From Eubacteriaceae bacterium (GTDB taxonomy: Bacteria > Bacillota > Clostridia > Lachnospirales > Lachnospiraceae): DNA of 64,000 nt. A program made the position numbers and the translations under genes. Location: contig CABJBF010000005.1 of NCBI GenBank assembly GCA_902363805.1, forward strand, positions 114,652 through 178,651, read 5' to 3'. The notes under the pieces are model-generated. The model searched no databases and had not been told where the DNA came from. It saw only the letters and a program-made list of their open reading frames with translations. Below, piece by piece: positions 44,057 through 54,193 of the stretch (position 1 is its first letter; every line of letters begins with the position of its first letter).

Positions 44057-45259
44057 TTAGTATGTTGTCATATGTGACATTCTTAACTGCTTTGTTCTCA
44101 AATAATATTCATCATATTTCTGTGCTTCTATCTGTATTGGAACTCTTTCAACTATTTCTATTCCATATCCTGACAAGCCTGTAATTTTTGCCGGATTATT
44201 TGTCATAATTCTTAGTTTTTTTGCTCCAAGGTCTGCCAAAATCTGTGCTCCCATTCCATAGCTTCTCATATCTGCCGGAAATCCTAATTTAAGATTTGCA
44301 TCTACTGTATCTAATCCCTGTTCCTGAAGCTCATATGCTTTAAGTTTATTTATTAATCCAATTCCTCTTCCTTCCTGTCTTAAGTAAAGTATTATTCCTC
44401 TTCCCTCTTTTGCAACCATCTCCATTGCTTTCTCAAGCTGTTGTCCACAATCGCATCTTTTAGAACCGAATACATCTCCTGTAAGACATTCCGAATGTAC
44501 TCTGCAAAGAACAGGCTCTCCATTTCCTACATCTCCCATAGTTAATGCAACATGATGTTCCCCTGTAGTTTTATTTTGATATCCGACAATGTTAAAGTTT
44601 CCATATTTTGTTGGCATTTTTGCAACTGCTTCTCTTTTTACTGAACTGTCTCTTTCCATTCTGTATTTAACCAAATCAGCAATTGTAATTACCGTAAGAT
44701 TATGTTCCTGCGCAAATTCAAGAAGTTCTGTTGTTCTCATCATTGTTCCGTCTTCTCTCATTATTTCACAGCATAATCCACAAGGTTTAAGTCCTGCTAA
44801 TTTTACAATGTCAACTGTAGCTTCTGTATGACCTGTTCTTTCTAATACTCCTGCTTTTTTTGCTTTAAGTGGAAACATATGGCCCGGTCTTCTAAAATCT
44901 TCAGGTTTTGCATTATCATCTACAATTGCTCTCGCCGTAATTCCTCTTTCGACCGCTGATATTCCTGTTGTAGTTGATACATGGTCAATTGAAACTGTAA
45001 ACGCTGTGCAGTGGTTATCAGTATTAACTTTTACCATTTGCTCCAAGTCAAGTTTTTCGCACAGTTCTTCTTCCATAGGCATGCAAATTAGTCCCTTTGC
45101 ATAACTTGCCATAAAGTTTACGTTTTCGGTTGTTGCAAATTCTGCTGCACAAACTAAATCACCTTCATTTTCTCTATCCGGGTCATCTATTACTAAAATT
45201 ACTTTGCCTTCTTTTATGTCCTTAATTGCTTCTTCTATTGTTCCTATTATTTTACTCAT
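44057..45259 (-). CDS. ribBA: bifunctional 3,4-dihydroxy-2-butanone-4-phosphate synthase / GTP cyclohydrolase II
   Basis: 400 residues. The N-terminal half (1-200) is RibB, with [17 protein letters not shown] and [15 protein letters not shown]. The C-terminal half (from about 205) is RibA, with zinc cysteines in [20 protein letters not shown] and the catalytic [10 protein letters not shown] motif. Together they make both precursors of the riboflavin pathway from ribulose 5-phosphate and GTP. It lies 18 bp after ribE and is controlled by the FMN riboswitch at the head of the operon. Confidence 0.97.
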   Translation of the reverse strand: MSKIIGTIEEAIKDIKEGKVILVIDDPDRENEGDLVCAAEFATTENVNFMASYAKGLICMPMEEELCEKLDLEQMVKVNTDNHCTAFTVSIDHVSTTTGISAVERGITARAIVDDNAKPEDFRRPGHMFPLKAKKAGVLERTGHTEATVDIVKLAGLKPCGLCCEIMREDGTMMRTTELLEFAQEHNLTVITIADLVKYRMERDSSVKREAVAKMPTKYGNFNIVGYQNKTTGEHHVALTMGDVGNGEPVLCRVHSECLTGDVFGSKRCDCGQQLEKAMEMVAKEGRGIILYLRQEGRGIGLINKLKAYELQEQGLDTVDANLKLGFPADMRSYGMGAQILADLGAKKLRIMTNNPAKITGLSGYGIEIVERVPIQIEAQKYDEYYLRTKQLRMSHMTTY

Positions 45260-45277
45260 TTTATATTCCTTCTTTCT

Positions 45278-45928
45278 TTAAAATCCATTTTCTATCAAAT
45301 AGTTTTCTGTAATTTTTGACTTTTTTTGCTCATTATTGTTAGAAAAATTCAATAACTTTTCAACATATTTTCCTATGATGTCACACTCTAGATTTACCGT
45401 ATCCCCAACATTTTTATCCTTTAGATTTGTACTTTCTCTTGTGTGCGGTATTGTAGATACTTTAAATCCTTTTTCATCAACATACGCTACTGTAAGACTT
45501 ATCCCATCAATTGTAATGGACCCTTTTTCAACCACATATTTTATGATCTTTTTATCTGCAAATATCTCATACCATACTGCATTTTTATCTTCACGTATAC
45601 TTCCTATTATCCCTGTTCCATCTATATGACCACTAACGATGTGTCCTCCAAATCGTCCATCAGCTGCCATGGCCCTCTCAAGATTTACACATGTACCTTT
45701 TTTGCTTCCATTTAAACCGGTTCTTTTTAACGTTTCTGACATCACATCCGCTTCAAATCCATTTTTCCACATTTTTGTGACTGTAAGGCAAATGCCGTTA
45801 ACTGCTATGCTGTCTCCAACTACTGTTTTTTCTAAAACCTTTTCACATTTAATTCCAATCTGATATTTCTCACTATTGCTGTTAACGTATTCTATCTGAC
45901 CGGTTTCCTCTATAATTCCTGTAAACAT
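45278..45928 (-). CDS. ribE: riboflavin synthase alpha chain
   Basis: 216 residues with two lumazine-binding repeats: MFTGIIEETGQIEYVN at the N-terminus and a second copy near 98 (GGHIVSGHIDGTGIIGSI). Catalyses dismutation of two lumazines to riboflavin. The last 25 residues after the second barrel are a polar extension (NNEQKKSKITEN), a little longer than usual. It stands 72 bp after ribD and 18 bp before ribBA in the operon. Confidence 0.96.
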   Translation of the reverse strand: MFTGIIEETGQIEYVNSNSEKYQIGIKCEKVLEKTVVGDSIAVNGICLTVTKMWKNGFEADVMSETLKRTGLNGSKKGTCVNLERAMAADGRFGGHIVSGHIDGTGIIGSIREDKNAVWYEIFADKKIIKYVVEKGSITIDGISLTVAYVDEKGFKVSTIPHTRESTNLKDKNVGDTVNLECDIIGKYVEKLLNFSNNNEQKKSKITENYLIENGF

Positions 45929-46000
45929 TGACTATTTTTATGTATTTTATAAAATACGTATATCTCCTTTCCTCTGATATTTCTTTTAGACTTCTTTCCT

Positions 46001-47083
46001 TTATTTTAAATATCCGGTTAACATAATATCATTTCCTATTTTTTGTATTTCTAAATTTCTTAAATTATATGCTTCCATCATTTTTTCGACACCTTTTCCT
46101 TCAATTGGAGATTTTGCATTTGCACCTCCTACAATCTTTGGTGCTATAAAGCAACAGATTTTATTTACAATGTTTTCTTTTAGTGCCTGTGCATTAAGTG
46201 TTCCGCCACCTTCAAGCAATATGCTGTCAATTCCTTTCTCCCCTAACATTTTCATAAGATCGGATAAAACAACTCTTCCTTTTACTTTTTGTCTTATTAC
46301 TTCTATCCCCTTGTTCTCTAACCACCTTTGCTTATCCTTATCAGCTTTATTTGTGCAAACAACTATTGTTTGTATTTTATTTGCCGTATTAACAATATTA
46401 CTTTCAAATGGTATTTTTAAATTTGAATCACATATAATTCTTATTGGATTAACATTTTCTTCTATTCTGCAATTTAACATTGGATTATCTTCTAATACAG
46501 TATTAATTCCAACCATTATTCCCATATACTTTTTTCGCATATTTTGAACGGTTTCTCTTGCCTTTTCACCTGTAACCCATTTTGAATCACCATTTTCACA
46601 CGCTATTTTTCCATCCATCGTCATCGCATATTTCATTACAACATAAGGTGTTTTATTTGTAATATAATGAAAAAATACTTCGTTTAATTTGTCACATTCA
46701 TCTTTTAATACTCCGCACTCAACTTCAATTCCATTTTCTTCTAAAATTTTTACTCCCTTTCCTGCTACAAGTTTATTAGGATCCATACTCCCCACATAAA
46801 CTTTTTTTATGTTTTTTTCTATGATAATTTCAGTACATGGTGGCGTCTTTCCATAATGACAACACGGTTCAAGCGTTACATAAAGCTCTGCTCCTGTTGT
46901 ATCCTCCTTACAATTTGTTAATGCATTTCTCTCAGCATGAAATCCGCCTATTTTTTCATGATAGCCTTCCGAAATAATTTCATCATTTTTTACCACAACA
47001 CATCCTACAATAGGATTTGGATTTGTATAACCTATGCCTTTTTTTGCTAATTCAATAGCTCTTTTCATGTATTTTGGGTTCAA
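46001..47083 (-). CDS. ribD: bifunctional diaminohydroxyphosphoribosylaminopyrimidine deaminase / reductase
   Basis: 360 residues when started at the TTG at 47083, giving MNPKYMKRAIELAKKG, the usual RibD N-terminus. The upstream ATG at 47101 would place GGAGG inside the gene. The N-terminal deaminase has HAERNAL and PCCHYGKTPPCTE as zinc ligands; the C-terminal reductase begins near VVMKYAMTMDGKIA. First gene of the rib operon, downstream of an FMN riboswitch. The ribosome site GGAGG forms part of a hairpin with a U-run right before the start codon. Confidence 0.95.
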   Translation of the reverse strand: MNPKYMKRAIELAKKGIGYTNPNPIVGCVVVKNDEIISEGYHEKIGGFHAERNALTNCKEDTTGAELYVTLEPCCHYGKTPPCTEIIIEKNIKKVYVGSMDPNKLVAGKGVKILEENGIEVECGVLKDECDKLNEVFFHYITNKTPYVVMKYAMTMDGKIACENGDSKWVTGEKARETVQNMRKKYMGIMVGINTVLEDNPMLNCRIEENVNPIRIICDSNLKIPFESNIVNTANKIQTIVVCTNKADKDKQRWLENKGIEVIRQKVKGRVVLSDLMKMLGEKGIDSILLEGGGTLNAQALKENIVNKICCFIAPKIVGGANAKSPIEGKGVEKMMEAYNLRNLEIQKIGNDIMLTGYLK

Positions 47084-47109
47084 AAAAAAGCCTCCTTTCA
47101 TTCAAAGGG
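47077..47109 (-). promoter_or_regulatory. terminator hairpin that also sequesters the ribD ribosome site
   Basis: AGCCCCTTT, loop GAATG, AAAGG-A-GGCT with one bulged A, then T8. The 3' arm contains the GGAGG site, and the TTG start codon overlaps the end of the U-run. When folded it would stop both transcription and translation of ribD. Confidence 0.7.
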
Positions 47110-47296
47110 GCTTTCGCACAAATACAAATGTATATTATTCTGTTCATTACATATTCCTAATTGCGTATGGTTATTAGTAATTTATTATCAATAATCTTAA
47201 TCCGATTAATTGTTATGTAAACTACATATCATTTAAATACATTTCTAAAAATCCGATTAATTTTATTCCTGATAAAGAACAATTACATTATCTATT

Positions 47297-47443
47297 CTTC
47301 TCCCATCCAGACTATACTGTCGGTTTTGGATTCTCACCAAATCAGCTGCTTTCGCAGGTCACGGACTCGTGCATCTTTACGCTCTGTACACTTACCGTCG
47401 GTTGGGAATTTATGCTTTATGCATATCACCCTGCCCCGAAGAA
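47297..47443 (-). promoter_or_regulatory. FMN riboswitch (RFN element) of the rib operon
   Basis: All conserved RFN blocks are present on the minus strand in order: TTCGGGGCAGGGTGA, AATTCCCAACCGACGGTA, GAGTCCGTGACC, GGTGAGAATCCAAAACCGACAGTATAGTCTGGATG. About 190 nt follow before the ribD terminator hairpin. FMN binding should favour the terminator and reduce rib expression. Confidence 0.97.
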
Positions 47444-47465
47444 TTTTTATTTAATTTCTGCTTAA

Positions 47466-47494
47466 AGTATAGTCACCTTGTTTTTGTTTGTCAA
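47466..47494 (-). promoter_or_regulatory. sigma-A promoter of the riboflavin operon
   Basis: TTGACA (47494-47489), 17-bp spacer, TATACT (47471-47466), about 20 bp before the FMN riboswitch. Confidence 0.8.
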
Positions 47495-47560
47495 CAAAAT
47501 TTCCAATAAACTATTTTTGTTAAACATTTTTTAATATATATATGTTAATTTTTTTAACGT

Positions 47561-47613
47561 AAAAAACCTCTAAAATAACAGATTTTTGTATATAATCTAC
47601 ACATTTTAGAGGT
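47561..47613 (-). terminator. terminator after the secreted SGNH gene
   Basis: CCTCTAAAAT and ATTTTAGAGG arms enclose 26 nt that can pair further, followed by TTTTTTA on the minus strand. Confidence 0.75.
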
Positions 47614-47658
47614 CTTTATAATTAATTTTTATAATTTGCTAATATTCTTAAAACTTTA

Positions 47659-49356
47659 TTATTTAACTTTTATGTTATACTCTGCTGTTTTATCACTGTT
47701 AAGTTTGCTATTTGAATATATCGCCTGTATTTTGTAAGAATAAGTTTTATTTTTCTTAATATTTTTATCTATGTATTTTGCCTGAGTAGTTGTTGCGACT
47801 CTTTTAAATACCTTTTTGCCTTCCATTTTACGGAATACATAATATTTAGTAGCCCTTGTATTTTTACTCCATTTTACATTTACACGATATACTTTCTTTT
47901 TCTTAACTTTTTTTACCTTTTTTGTCAGCTTAACATTACCTGGTGTCTTTAACTTTACACGCACATAACGTTCTGACTTAATTCCGCTTGTAGTTACAGC
48001 AGTTATTTTTGCTATGCCTACTTTTTTGGCCTGTATATTTCCCTGTGCATCAACAGAAACTATATCCGGATAATTACTCTTCCATGTAATTGTATCTGTT
48101 GTATCATCAGGTGCTATCGTAGTAGTATATTTTCCTACATATCCCTTTACAACTTTTAAAATCTTGCTTTCATTAATGTTAAAAGCTGTTGATGGCTGTT
48201 TTACATCAATTGTTGAATAGCATATTAAACCGCTGTCTGTTGTTGACATTACCTGATATTTTCCAGCCTTTAATGCAGTAAATTCACCTGTAATTCTGTT
48301 AATTGAAATACTGTTTGCATCAACAGCATCCCACATTATTTTATTTGTATATGTTGATATAGTATCTTTATTATCAGTAACTGTTGTCTCTTTTTCATCT
48401 GAAGTTTTTGTTTCATCTTTTGTTTTTTTCGTAGTATCTTCAGTAGTCTCTGATTCATCTGTCTGAGTTGATGTAAATGTTGCTGTTAATTTAGAATTCT
48501 GTCCCTTACTTACAGTTGTATAATAACTATCTACTTTCAATCTGCTATCTGCAATTTTCTGCATTATAAGGGCATTTTTCATTGAAACTTTTGATATCAG
48601 ATTATCCTTATCGTATTCACTGTTTGGTAAATACTTGTTTCCATATGGACTTCTGTCGAATATTGTATTGTAAATAGTACATGCTGCCAAATAACTTCCT
48701 GTTACTGATGGATGAAGATTGTCCGTTTTATACATTGTAATTTTAGGATAATCCTGCATTACTCTCATAAAGTTAGTTCCTGATGCTGCAACAAGTCCAT
48801 CATATTCATCAGCTATTTTAAAGTTATTTCTTGTTAAAATCTGTTCAATCTGAAAATCTGATAAAAACAATGATAATGAATCTACTTTAAATGTGCTTCC
48901 AATATTATTTGGCTGTGTTGCATATATAACCATTTTTGCTCCGGCATTATGTATTAAAGTGTATAGAGTATTAACTGCTGCTTCTGCCTCTTCTTCTTTT
49001 TCTACTAAAACTGCCCTGTTTTCCTGTAATACTACATAATCCCATGTATTATTTGTTAATGCCTGATAAACCTGACTTCCATACATGTTAGTCTTATCTG
49101 CAAACTGGCTAAGTTTGTATCCTGGTGATGTAATCGATGTAACTTCACAATTTATTTTATCTGCATCACAAAGTCCTTTAAACATTTTTGGCATATCATT
49201 GTAATATGTATGACTGTTTCCTACAAACAATATTTTATATGTTTTCTGTGTAAATTGAACATCATCGGCGTATACGTTATTACTTACTGCCACAAAATAT
49301 AACATCATAATTACACCGAACAATATTTTACTATATTTTCTAAATCTGGTTTTCAT
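47659..49356 (-). CDS. secreted SGNH-type hydrolase with Big2 and fibronectin-like domains
   Basis: 565 residues with a signal peptide (cleavage near VYADD). The catalytic domain at 40-240 has the SGNH nucleophile block ILFVGNSHTYYNDM and a C-terminal block TDNLHPSVTGSYLA that supplies Asp and His. This type is annotated DUF4886 or SGNH. A Thr/Lys/Glu linker follows, then a Big2 (bacterial Ig-like) domain with ITWKSNYPDIVSVDAQGNI near 425, and a lysine-rich fibronectin-like end. It could be an esterase that removes, or a transferase that adds, acyl groups on surface sugars. It follows the SLC13 gene by 119 bp. Confidence 0.82.
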   Translation of the reverse strand: MKTRFRKYSKILFGVIMMLYFVAVSNNVYADDVQFTQKTYKILFVGNSHTYYNDMPKMFKGLCDADKINCEVTSITSPGYKLSQFADKTNMYGSQVYQALTNNTWDYVVLQENRAVLVEKEEEAEAAVNTLYTLIHNAGAKMVIYATQPNNIGSTFKVDSLSLFLSDFQIEQILTRNNFKIADEYDGLVAASGTNFMRVMQDYPKITMYKTDNLHPSVTGSYLAACTIYNTIFDRSPYGNKYLPNSEYDKDNLISKVSMKNALIMQKIADSRLKVDSYYTTVSKGQNSKLTATFTSTQTDESETTEDTTKKTKDETKTSDEKETTVTDNKDTISTYTNKIMWDAVDANSISINRITGEFTALKAGKYQVMSTTDSGLICYSTIDVKQPSTAFNINESKILKVVKGYVGKYTTTIAPDDTTDTITWKSNYPDIVSVDAQGNIQAKKVGIAKITAVTTSGIKSERYVRVKLKTPGNVKLTKKVKKVKKKKVYRVNVKWSKNTRATKYYVFRKMEGKKVFKRVATTTQAKYIDKNIKKNKTYSYKIQAIYSNSKLNSDKTAEYNIKVK

Positions 49357-49475
49357 TTTGCTGCTCCTCGTCTAATATGTATTGCCCCTCCATCCGGTCG
49401 GCGACTGGTCATTGAAACATTTTAGAATATAAACTTCATTAATTTTGTTTCCGCCTTAAGTTAATCTAAAATTAT

Positions 49476-50897
49476 TTACGTTGTACTAAATGCCGGCCAA
49501 TATTTTAACAATAATGAGCATACTATTGTCATTAATATTATAATGATTACTGTCATTTTCCAACCTTCTTTAAGCATATACTTTGGCTGTAAACCATATC
49601 CAACAGGTATTGCTCTGATTGATGTTGGTAACATATAAGATAAATTTACTCCTACTGATGCAATGTAAACGTAAGGTATTGGATTTAAATTCATTCCCTT
49701 TATTATAGATATAACTATAGGTATTGCAACTGCTGCAGTTGCTGTATTTGATGTTACATCAGACATAAGTAAAGTTACTGTTACAATTACAAATACTGTT
49801 GTAACTCCACCTGTAAGTCCCATTCCTGAAACCAATTCACCAATTCTTTCTGCTGCACCTGATTCATTTATTAATGTTCCTACTGCAAGACCACCTGCAA
49901 AAATGTAAATCATTTCCCAAATAATTTTTGTCTGAACTGATTTCCAGAGCATAAGTCTTTCTCCATCAGAACGTGTTATTAAGAATGATAAAATTGCACA
50001 AATAATAAATACATATGCCGGTTTTAATCCTGGTAATAATGTCTGATAGAACTGTCTTGTGAATGCAAGTATTGTTGCTACTGCAAATAATCCAAGAGAA
50101 ATCTTCTCTTCTATGCTCATTGGTGGGAATTTTTTATATTCATTTCTAAAATATTCTTTTGATCCACCAAGGCTTTCTGATTTTTTAACATCCCTAATCA
50201 TGAAAACAATGTTAATAACAAGTAATGTAATCATAATTGGTAAGAAACGGATTACCCATGAAATATACATGTATTCTTTTCCTGTAAGCTGCTGTAAATA
50301 ATCAACAGTTACAAGATTCATTGCTCCACCAAGTGGTGATGTCAATCCTCCAAGTCCTGCACCGTAAGCTATGTATAATAATAATTTTGAACCAATTCTA
50401 CTATGTTCAATATCACCCTCACCTATGTACTTTAACATCGAAACTGCAATAGGTGTAATTGTTGCACATACTACTGCATTTGGTAAAATTGCAGATAATA
50501 CTGTAGATAACATAAACCAGAAAATTAACTGAATTCTTAAGTTATCACCAATTAATCCAAGTAATGATGCTGCAATTCTTTTATCAAGTCCTGTTTCTTC
50601 CCAAGATACAGTCAATATTGATGCTCCAAGTAATAATAAAATTGTCTCAGATGCATAATTTGATATTACTGCAGACATATCGCACATAGTGACAATAGCA
50701 TTTATTGCTATTGGTAAAAATGCTGTTACTGCATAATCGATAGGCGCTGTTACCCACCAAAATGCCATCCATGCAACCGTTCCTATTGCTGCTCTTTCAG
50801 CTAAAGCCGGAAATGCACTCTCCGGTATTGCTAAACAACATAAAACAAATAATAACGGTCCTATTAATAAATAAATACGCTGTTTTGTCTTTGTCAT
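49476..50897 (-). CDS. SLC13/DASS-family anion symporter (dicarboxylate or sulfate carrier)
   Basis: 473 residues and about eleven to twelve membrane spans. The two repeated motifs that bind sodium and substrate are seen as LPNAVVCATITPIAVSML near 140 and SDVTSNTATAAVAIPIVISI near 385. DASS members import succinate, malate, citrate or sulfate with sodium. It follows the acyl-CoA ligase by 56 bp in a predicted acylation operon. I therefore infer that it supplies the carboxylic acid that the ligase activates, with a dicarboxylate such as succinate the simplest guess. Confidence 0.88.
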   Translation of the reverse strand: MTKTKQRIYLLIGPLLFVLCCLAIPESAFPALAERAAIGTVAWMAFWWVTAPIDYAVTAFLPIAINAIVTMCDMSAVISNYASETILLLLGASILTVSWEETGLDKRIAASLLGLIGDNLRIQLIFWFMLSTVLSAILPNAVVCATITPIAVSMLKYIGEGDIEHSRIGSKLLLYIAYGAGLGGLTSPLGGAMNLVTVDYLQQLTGKEYMYISWVIRFLPIMITLLVINIVFMIRDVKKSESLGGSKEYFRNEYKKFPPMSIEEKISLGLFAVATILAFTRQFYQTLLPGLKPAYVFIICAILSFLITRSDGERLMLWKSVQTKIIWEMIYIFAGGLAVGTLINESGAAERIGELVSGMGLTGGVTTVFVIVTVTLLMSDVTSNTATAAVAIPIVISIIKGMNLNPIPYVYIASVGVNLSYMLPTSIRAIPVGYGLQPKYMLKEGWKMTVIIIILMTIVCSLLLKYWPAFSTT

Positions 50898-50952
50898 TTT
50901 AATTCCTCATCTCAAAATACTCTTAAAATCACTGTGATTTTCTATTTATAAG

Positions 50953-52437
50953 TTACATTTCTTTTAATTTACGTTTAATTACTTTTCCATTAAAAGTTCT
51001 TGGGAGTTCATCTATTACCTGAACAACTTTTGGAACTCTTATCGCTTCTAATTTATCAGTCATAAATTTATGTAATGCTTTTTCATCATATTCATATCCT
51101 TCATTTATAACTATAAATAATTTAGGAGCTTCTCCTGTAATTTCATCAGGTATAGGAATACATGCACATTCTTTTATCATTTCGTTCTGTGCAACAACTT
51201 CTTCTATTTCTGAAGGTGCAATCTTAATTCCACCCATATTTATTACATCGCCTTTTCTTCCAAGTAAATATACAAATCCGTCTTCTCCCATATAACCTAA
51301 ATCGTTTGTATATAAAGTACCTTCATCGTCTAAAACCTCTTTAGTAATTTCAGGTTCTTTTAAATAACCAGGCATGTTCATTGCACCCTTAAATGCAAGA
51401 TTTCCCGGGTTTTCTGCTGATGCATTAACTATATTTCTATTGTCATCTACAAAAATTATATTTGCATTTACGTTTGGAATTCCAATACTTCCTTTTTTAT
51501 CTCCGTATTTGCTAAATTCAAGACTAACAGTACAACCAGATTCTGTTGCGCCGTAAATATTAAATAATTTTGTATTTGGGAACATTTCTTTTAATGTTTC
51601 TTTTGCTTTTTCAGATAAAGGTGCTGAACCTAACTGTATATAATGAATCTGTTCGCTATATGTTCCAAATCTATCCTTTGCAAATTTCAATAACTGTTCA
51701 AGAATTGCAGGAGCAAATGTGAGTCCTGTTACATGGTATAAGTCCAACAATTTGAAGAAATCCTCAACAAATTTTACTCCGTCAGTCATTATAACTGTTC
51801 CACCTTTATAAAAAACGGAATATGTTCTTCTAAGTCCCATAGAATGATTTAACGGTGCTGTAACCATTTCAACATCATCTGAAGTTATTCCTATAGCTTC
51901 ACTTACATTCTGCGCTATTGCTATATTGTTTTTGCAGATTATCTTAATTCCTTTTGACTTACCTGTAGTACCTGTAGTAAACAAAATTTCTGATAAATCA
52001 TCTGATTTAGGCAATTCATACTTGTTTACATCACATTCAGTTTCATCATTTATTGCCTCTTTAAACATTTCCTTTAAACTAATGCATTCTGCAGAAGTAT
52101 CCTTTAATTTCTTAGTATCAAGAAAATACTTTGTTTCTACAAAATTCATAATTTCAAGAATTCTGTCCTCTTTTACAGCTTTTTCTAATGGGCATGCAAT
52201 CGCTCCAAGAAGCTGAATTGAAAATATTGAAAATAAATATTCAACCTTTTGTGCGCCTCTTAAAACTACAACGTCACCTTTTTTTACACCATTCTTTTCC
52301 AAATAAGCAGCTCCCTTATTTATCATTTTCCAAAACTGCCCGTATGTTGCCTTATTCTTTTTGTCTCCCACACATAATTTGCCGGGATTAATTTCTGAAT
52401 TAGTTTTTATCGCTTCCAAAATTGAATTGTAACTCAT
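50953..52437 (-). CDS. AMP-forming acyl-CoA ligase (class I adenylate-forming enzyme)
   Basis: 494 residues. Motifs in order: the ATP-binding loop EILFTTGTTGKSKG near 165, the YGATESG aromatic/adenine motif near 295, the NDLGYMGEDGFVYLLGRKGD hinge near 390 and the catalytic lysine in NGKVIKRKL at the C-terminus. It activates a carboxylate as acyl-AMP and transfers it to CoA or a carrier. No carrier protein gene (DltC-like) is found in the operon, so CoA is the likely acceptor. It lies between MBOAT and SLC13 genes; the acid is unknown. Confidence 0.88.
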   Translation of the reverse strand: MSYNSILEAIKTNSEINPGKLCVGDKKNKATYGQFWKMINKGAAYLEKNGVKKGDVVVLRGAQKVEYLFSIFSIQLLGAIACPLEKAVKEDRILEIMNFVETKYFLDTKKLKDTSAECISLKEMFKEAINDETECDVNKYELPKSDDLSEILFTTGTTGKSKGIKIICKNNIAIAQNVSEAIGITSDDVEMVTAPLNHSMGLRRTYSVFYKGGTVIMTDGVKFVEDFFKLLDLYHVTGLTFAPAILEQLLKFAKDRFGTYSEQIHYIQLGSAPLSEKAKETLKEMFPNTKLFNIYGATESGCTVSLEFSKYGDKKGSIGIPNVNANIIFVDDNRNIVNASAENPGNLAFKGAMNMPGYLKEPEITKEVLDDEGTLYTNDLGYMGEDGFVYLLGRKGDVINMGGIKIAPSEIEEVVAQNEMIKECACIPIPDEITGEAPKLFIVINEGYEYDEKALHKFMTDKLEAIRVPKVVQVIDELPRTFNGKVIKRKLKEM

Positions 52438-52481
52438 GAAATCCTCCTAAAACTATCTCTTCAACATATGTTACTAAATTT

Positions 52482-52557
52482 ATAGATGCCGGAGTTATAA
52501 GACTAAAATTATTCTGTATTTATACAAAATAATTATCATACCGTCTTTACTCCGGAC
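52482..52557 (-). other. structured hairpin between MBOAT and ligase genes
   Basis: CCGGAGT and ACTCCGG form outer arms about 75 bp apart, with inner pairing of AATTATTxTGTAT against ATACAxAATAATT. No U-run follows, so it looks like an mRNA processing or stability element and not a terminator. Confidence 0.45.
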
Positions 52558-52574
52558 ATCATTATATTTTCAGA

Positions 52575-54188
52575 TTAGAATTTACCATAGAAGAATGCGC
52601 CGGCATCATATCCTGAACCGTACATTCCAAAAATAAGAATTCCCGCAATAAGTCCTAAATATAAAACCCATCTGAAAACAATATTCTGTTCTGCAATTAC
52701 ATCTCTGACTGTCTTATTATCTTTATCGAATTTTTCCTGTAACATACTTACACACCATACTAATACAACTAAAAGCATAGCTAATGTAAATCCATGTCTG
52801 TCTAATCCGTATGAGAATAAACTTTCATCCCAAAGAGTGTGAAGTCCAAACTGTCTAAAGTCAAACATTCTCTTTGTAAATTCAATCATTGTTGTAAATC
52901 CTGCTGAAACTGCAAAGAAAATTCTACCTATTGTCGAAAGCATAAATGTTCTAATCATTCTAAATAAATTAAAACTAAAGCATTCTGTATCAATATGAAG
53001 GAATTTACACAGTTTCTGTATTGGAATTTCAAATAACGAACTTGTTATAATTAAAATTCCATGGTATACGCCCCAAAGCACAAAGCAACTTGCGGCACCA
53101 TGCCAAACACCTGTAACAATCCATACAACTGCTGCCGGTATAACTGCTGAAAATGCTCTTGAAGCCTGGTTTCCCCATTTTCTTCTTGTGAATTTATTAA
53201 TTTTCTTACATAATCCTGACATTGAAACCTGATACAATAAATAATCTTTGAACCATGCACCAAGTGAAATATGCCATCTTCTCCAGAACTCAGGCATATT
53301 CTTTGAGAAGAACGGATGCCAGAAGTTTCTATCAAGATTAATTCCAAATATTTCAGAAACACCATGGGCAATATCCATACATCCCATCCAGTCTAAATAT
53401 AACTGAATTGAGAATAATGATATTCCAAGTAAAAGTGGAAAACCTGTAAGCTGCTGCCAATTTGCTAATATTCCATTTGTAAATGCCTGTATTCTGTCAG
53501 ATATTACCATTTTTTCAAAGTAACCCCATAAGATTAACTGAAATCCTTTAGTTACTCTATCGTAATCAAATGGATGATCTGCAAAAAACTGTGGTGCTAA
53601 CTTGTTATATCTTCCAATTGGTCCCTGCACAATATGAGGGAAATACATTGAGAATAAGGCAAGTTTAAAATAATTTGTTTCTGCTCTATATCTCTTCCAA
53701 TAAACATCAAGTATATATCCAACAAGCATAAATGTATAAAAAGATATTCCAAGTGGAAGTATGAAATTAAACTCTTTACTCCAATCCATTCCAAATTTTG
53801 AAAGAATTGAGGATACACCTGATAAAATAAAATCTGTATATTTAATTACACATAACAACCCTAAATTAATAATAAGATCAACTATAAGAACTCTTCTTCT
53901 TTGCTTTGTATGTCTTTTCTTAAAAGCCTTCTTTGCATCTTTTGAAGAAAATTCACGTTCCTTTATAATTTTATCCTCAGCATCATGCATTTTCTGAATT
54001 TTTCTTGCGAAAAAATATGTGCTTAACGATGAAATAATTATAAAAACAATATATTTAGGTCCTGCAAATAAATAAAATGCAATACTTGCAATTAATAAAA
54101 ATATCCACTGACATTTTCTAAAAACTGTAAAATACAATAAAATTACTATTAATAGAAATGGGATAAAAGATAGTGTATTAAAGCCCAT
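52575..54188 (-). CDS. MBOAT-family membrane O-acyltransferase (AlgI/DltB-like)
   Basis: 537 residues with about ten to twelve hydrophobic segments. MBOAT signatures are seen: GPIGRYNKLAPQF near 215, the WRRWHISLGAWFKDYLLYQV block near 305-325, and the catalytic histidine in VTGVWHGAASCFVLWGVYHG near 372. Such proteins move acyl groups across the membrane to extracellular sugars (AlgI, PatA) or teichoic acids (DltB). It is five bp downstream of an AlgJ/X-like SGNH gene and before an acyl-CoA ligase. This supports transfer of an acyl group to a surface polymer. Confidence 0.93.
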   Translation of the reverse strand: MGFNTLSFIPFLLIVILLYFTVFRKCQWIFLLIASIAFYLFAGPKYIVFIIISSLSTYFFARKIQKMHDAEDKIIKEREFSSKDAKKAFKKRHTKQRRRVLIVDLIINLGLLCVIKYTDFILSGVSSILSKFGMDWSKEFNFILPLGISFYTFMLVGYILDVYWKRYRAETNYFKLALFSMYFPHIVQGPIGRYNKLAPQFFADHPFDYDRVTKGFQLILWGYFEKMVISDRIQAFTNGILANWQQLTGFPLLLGISLFSIQLYLDWMGCMDIAHGVSEIFGINLDRNFWHPFFSKNMPEFWRRWHISLGAWFKDYLLYQVSMSGLCKKINKFTRRKWGNQASRAFSAVIPAAVVWIVTGVWHGAASCFVLWGVYHGILIITSSLFEIPIQKLCKFLHIDTECFSFNLFRMIRTFMLSTIGRIFFAVSAGFTTMIEFTKRMFDFRQFGLHTLWDESLFSYGLDRHGFTLAMLLVVLVWCVSMLQEKFDKDNKTVRDVIAEQNIVFRWVLYLGLIAGILIFGMYGSGYDAGAFFYGKF

Positions 54189-54193
54189 TTTAG

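Noticed and set aside
49378..49460. Riboswitch in the leader of the secreted SGNH gene
   Set aside because: There is a short GC-rich hairpin (CCAGTC-GCC-GACCGG) but no conserved blocks of c-di-GMP, SAM or other riboswitch classes that I can identify.
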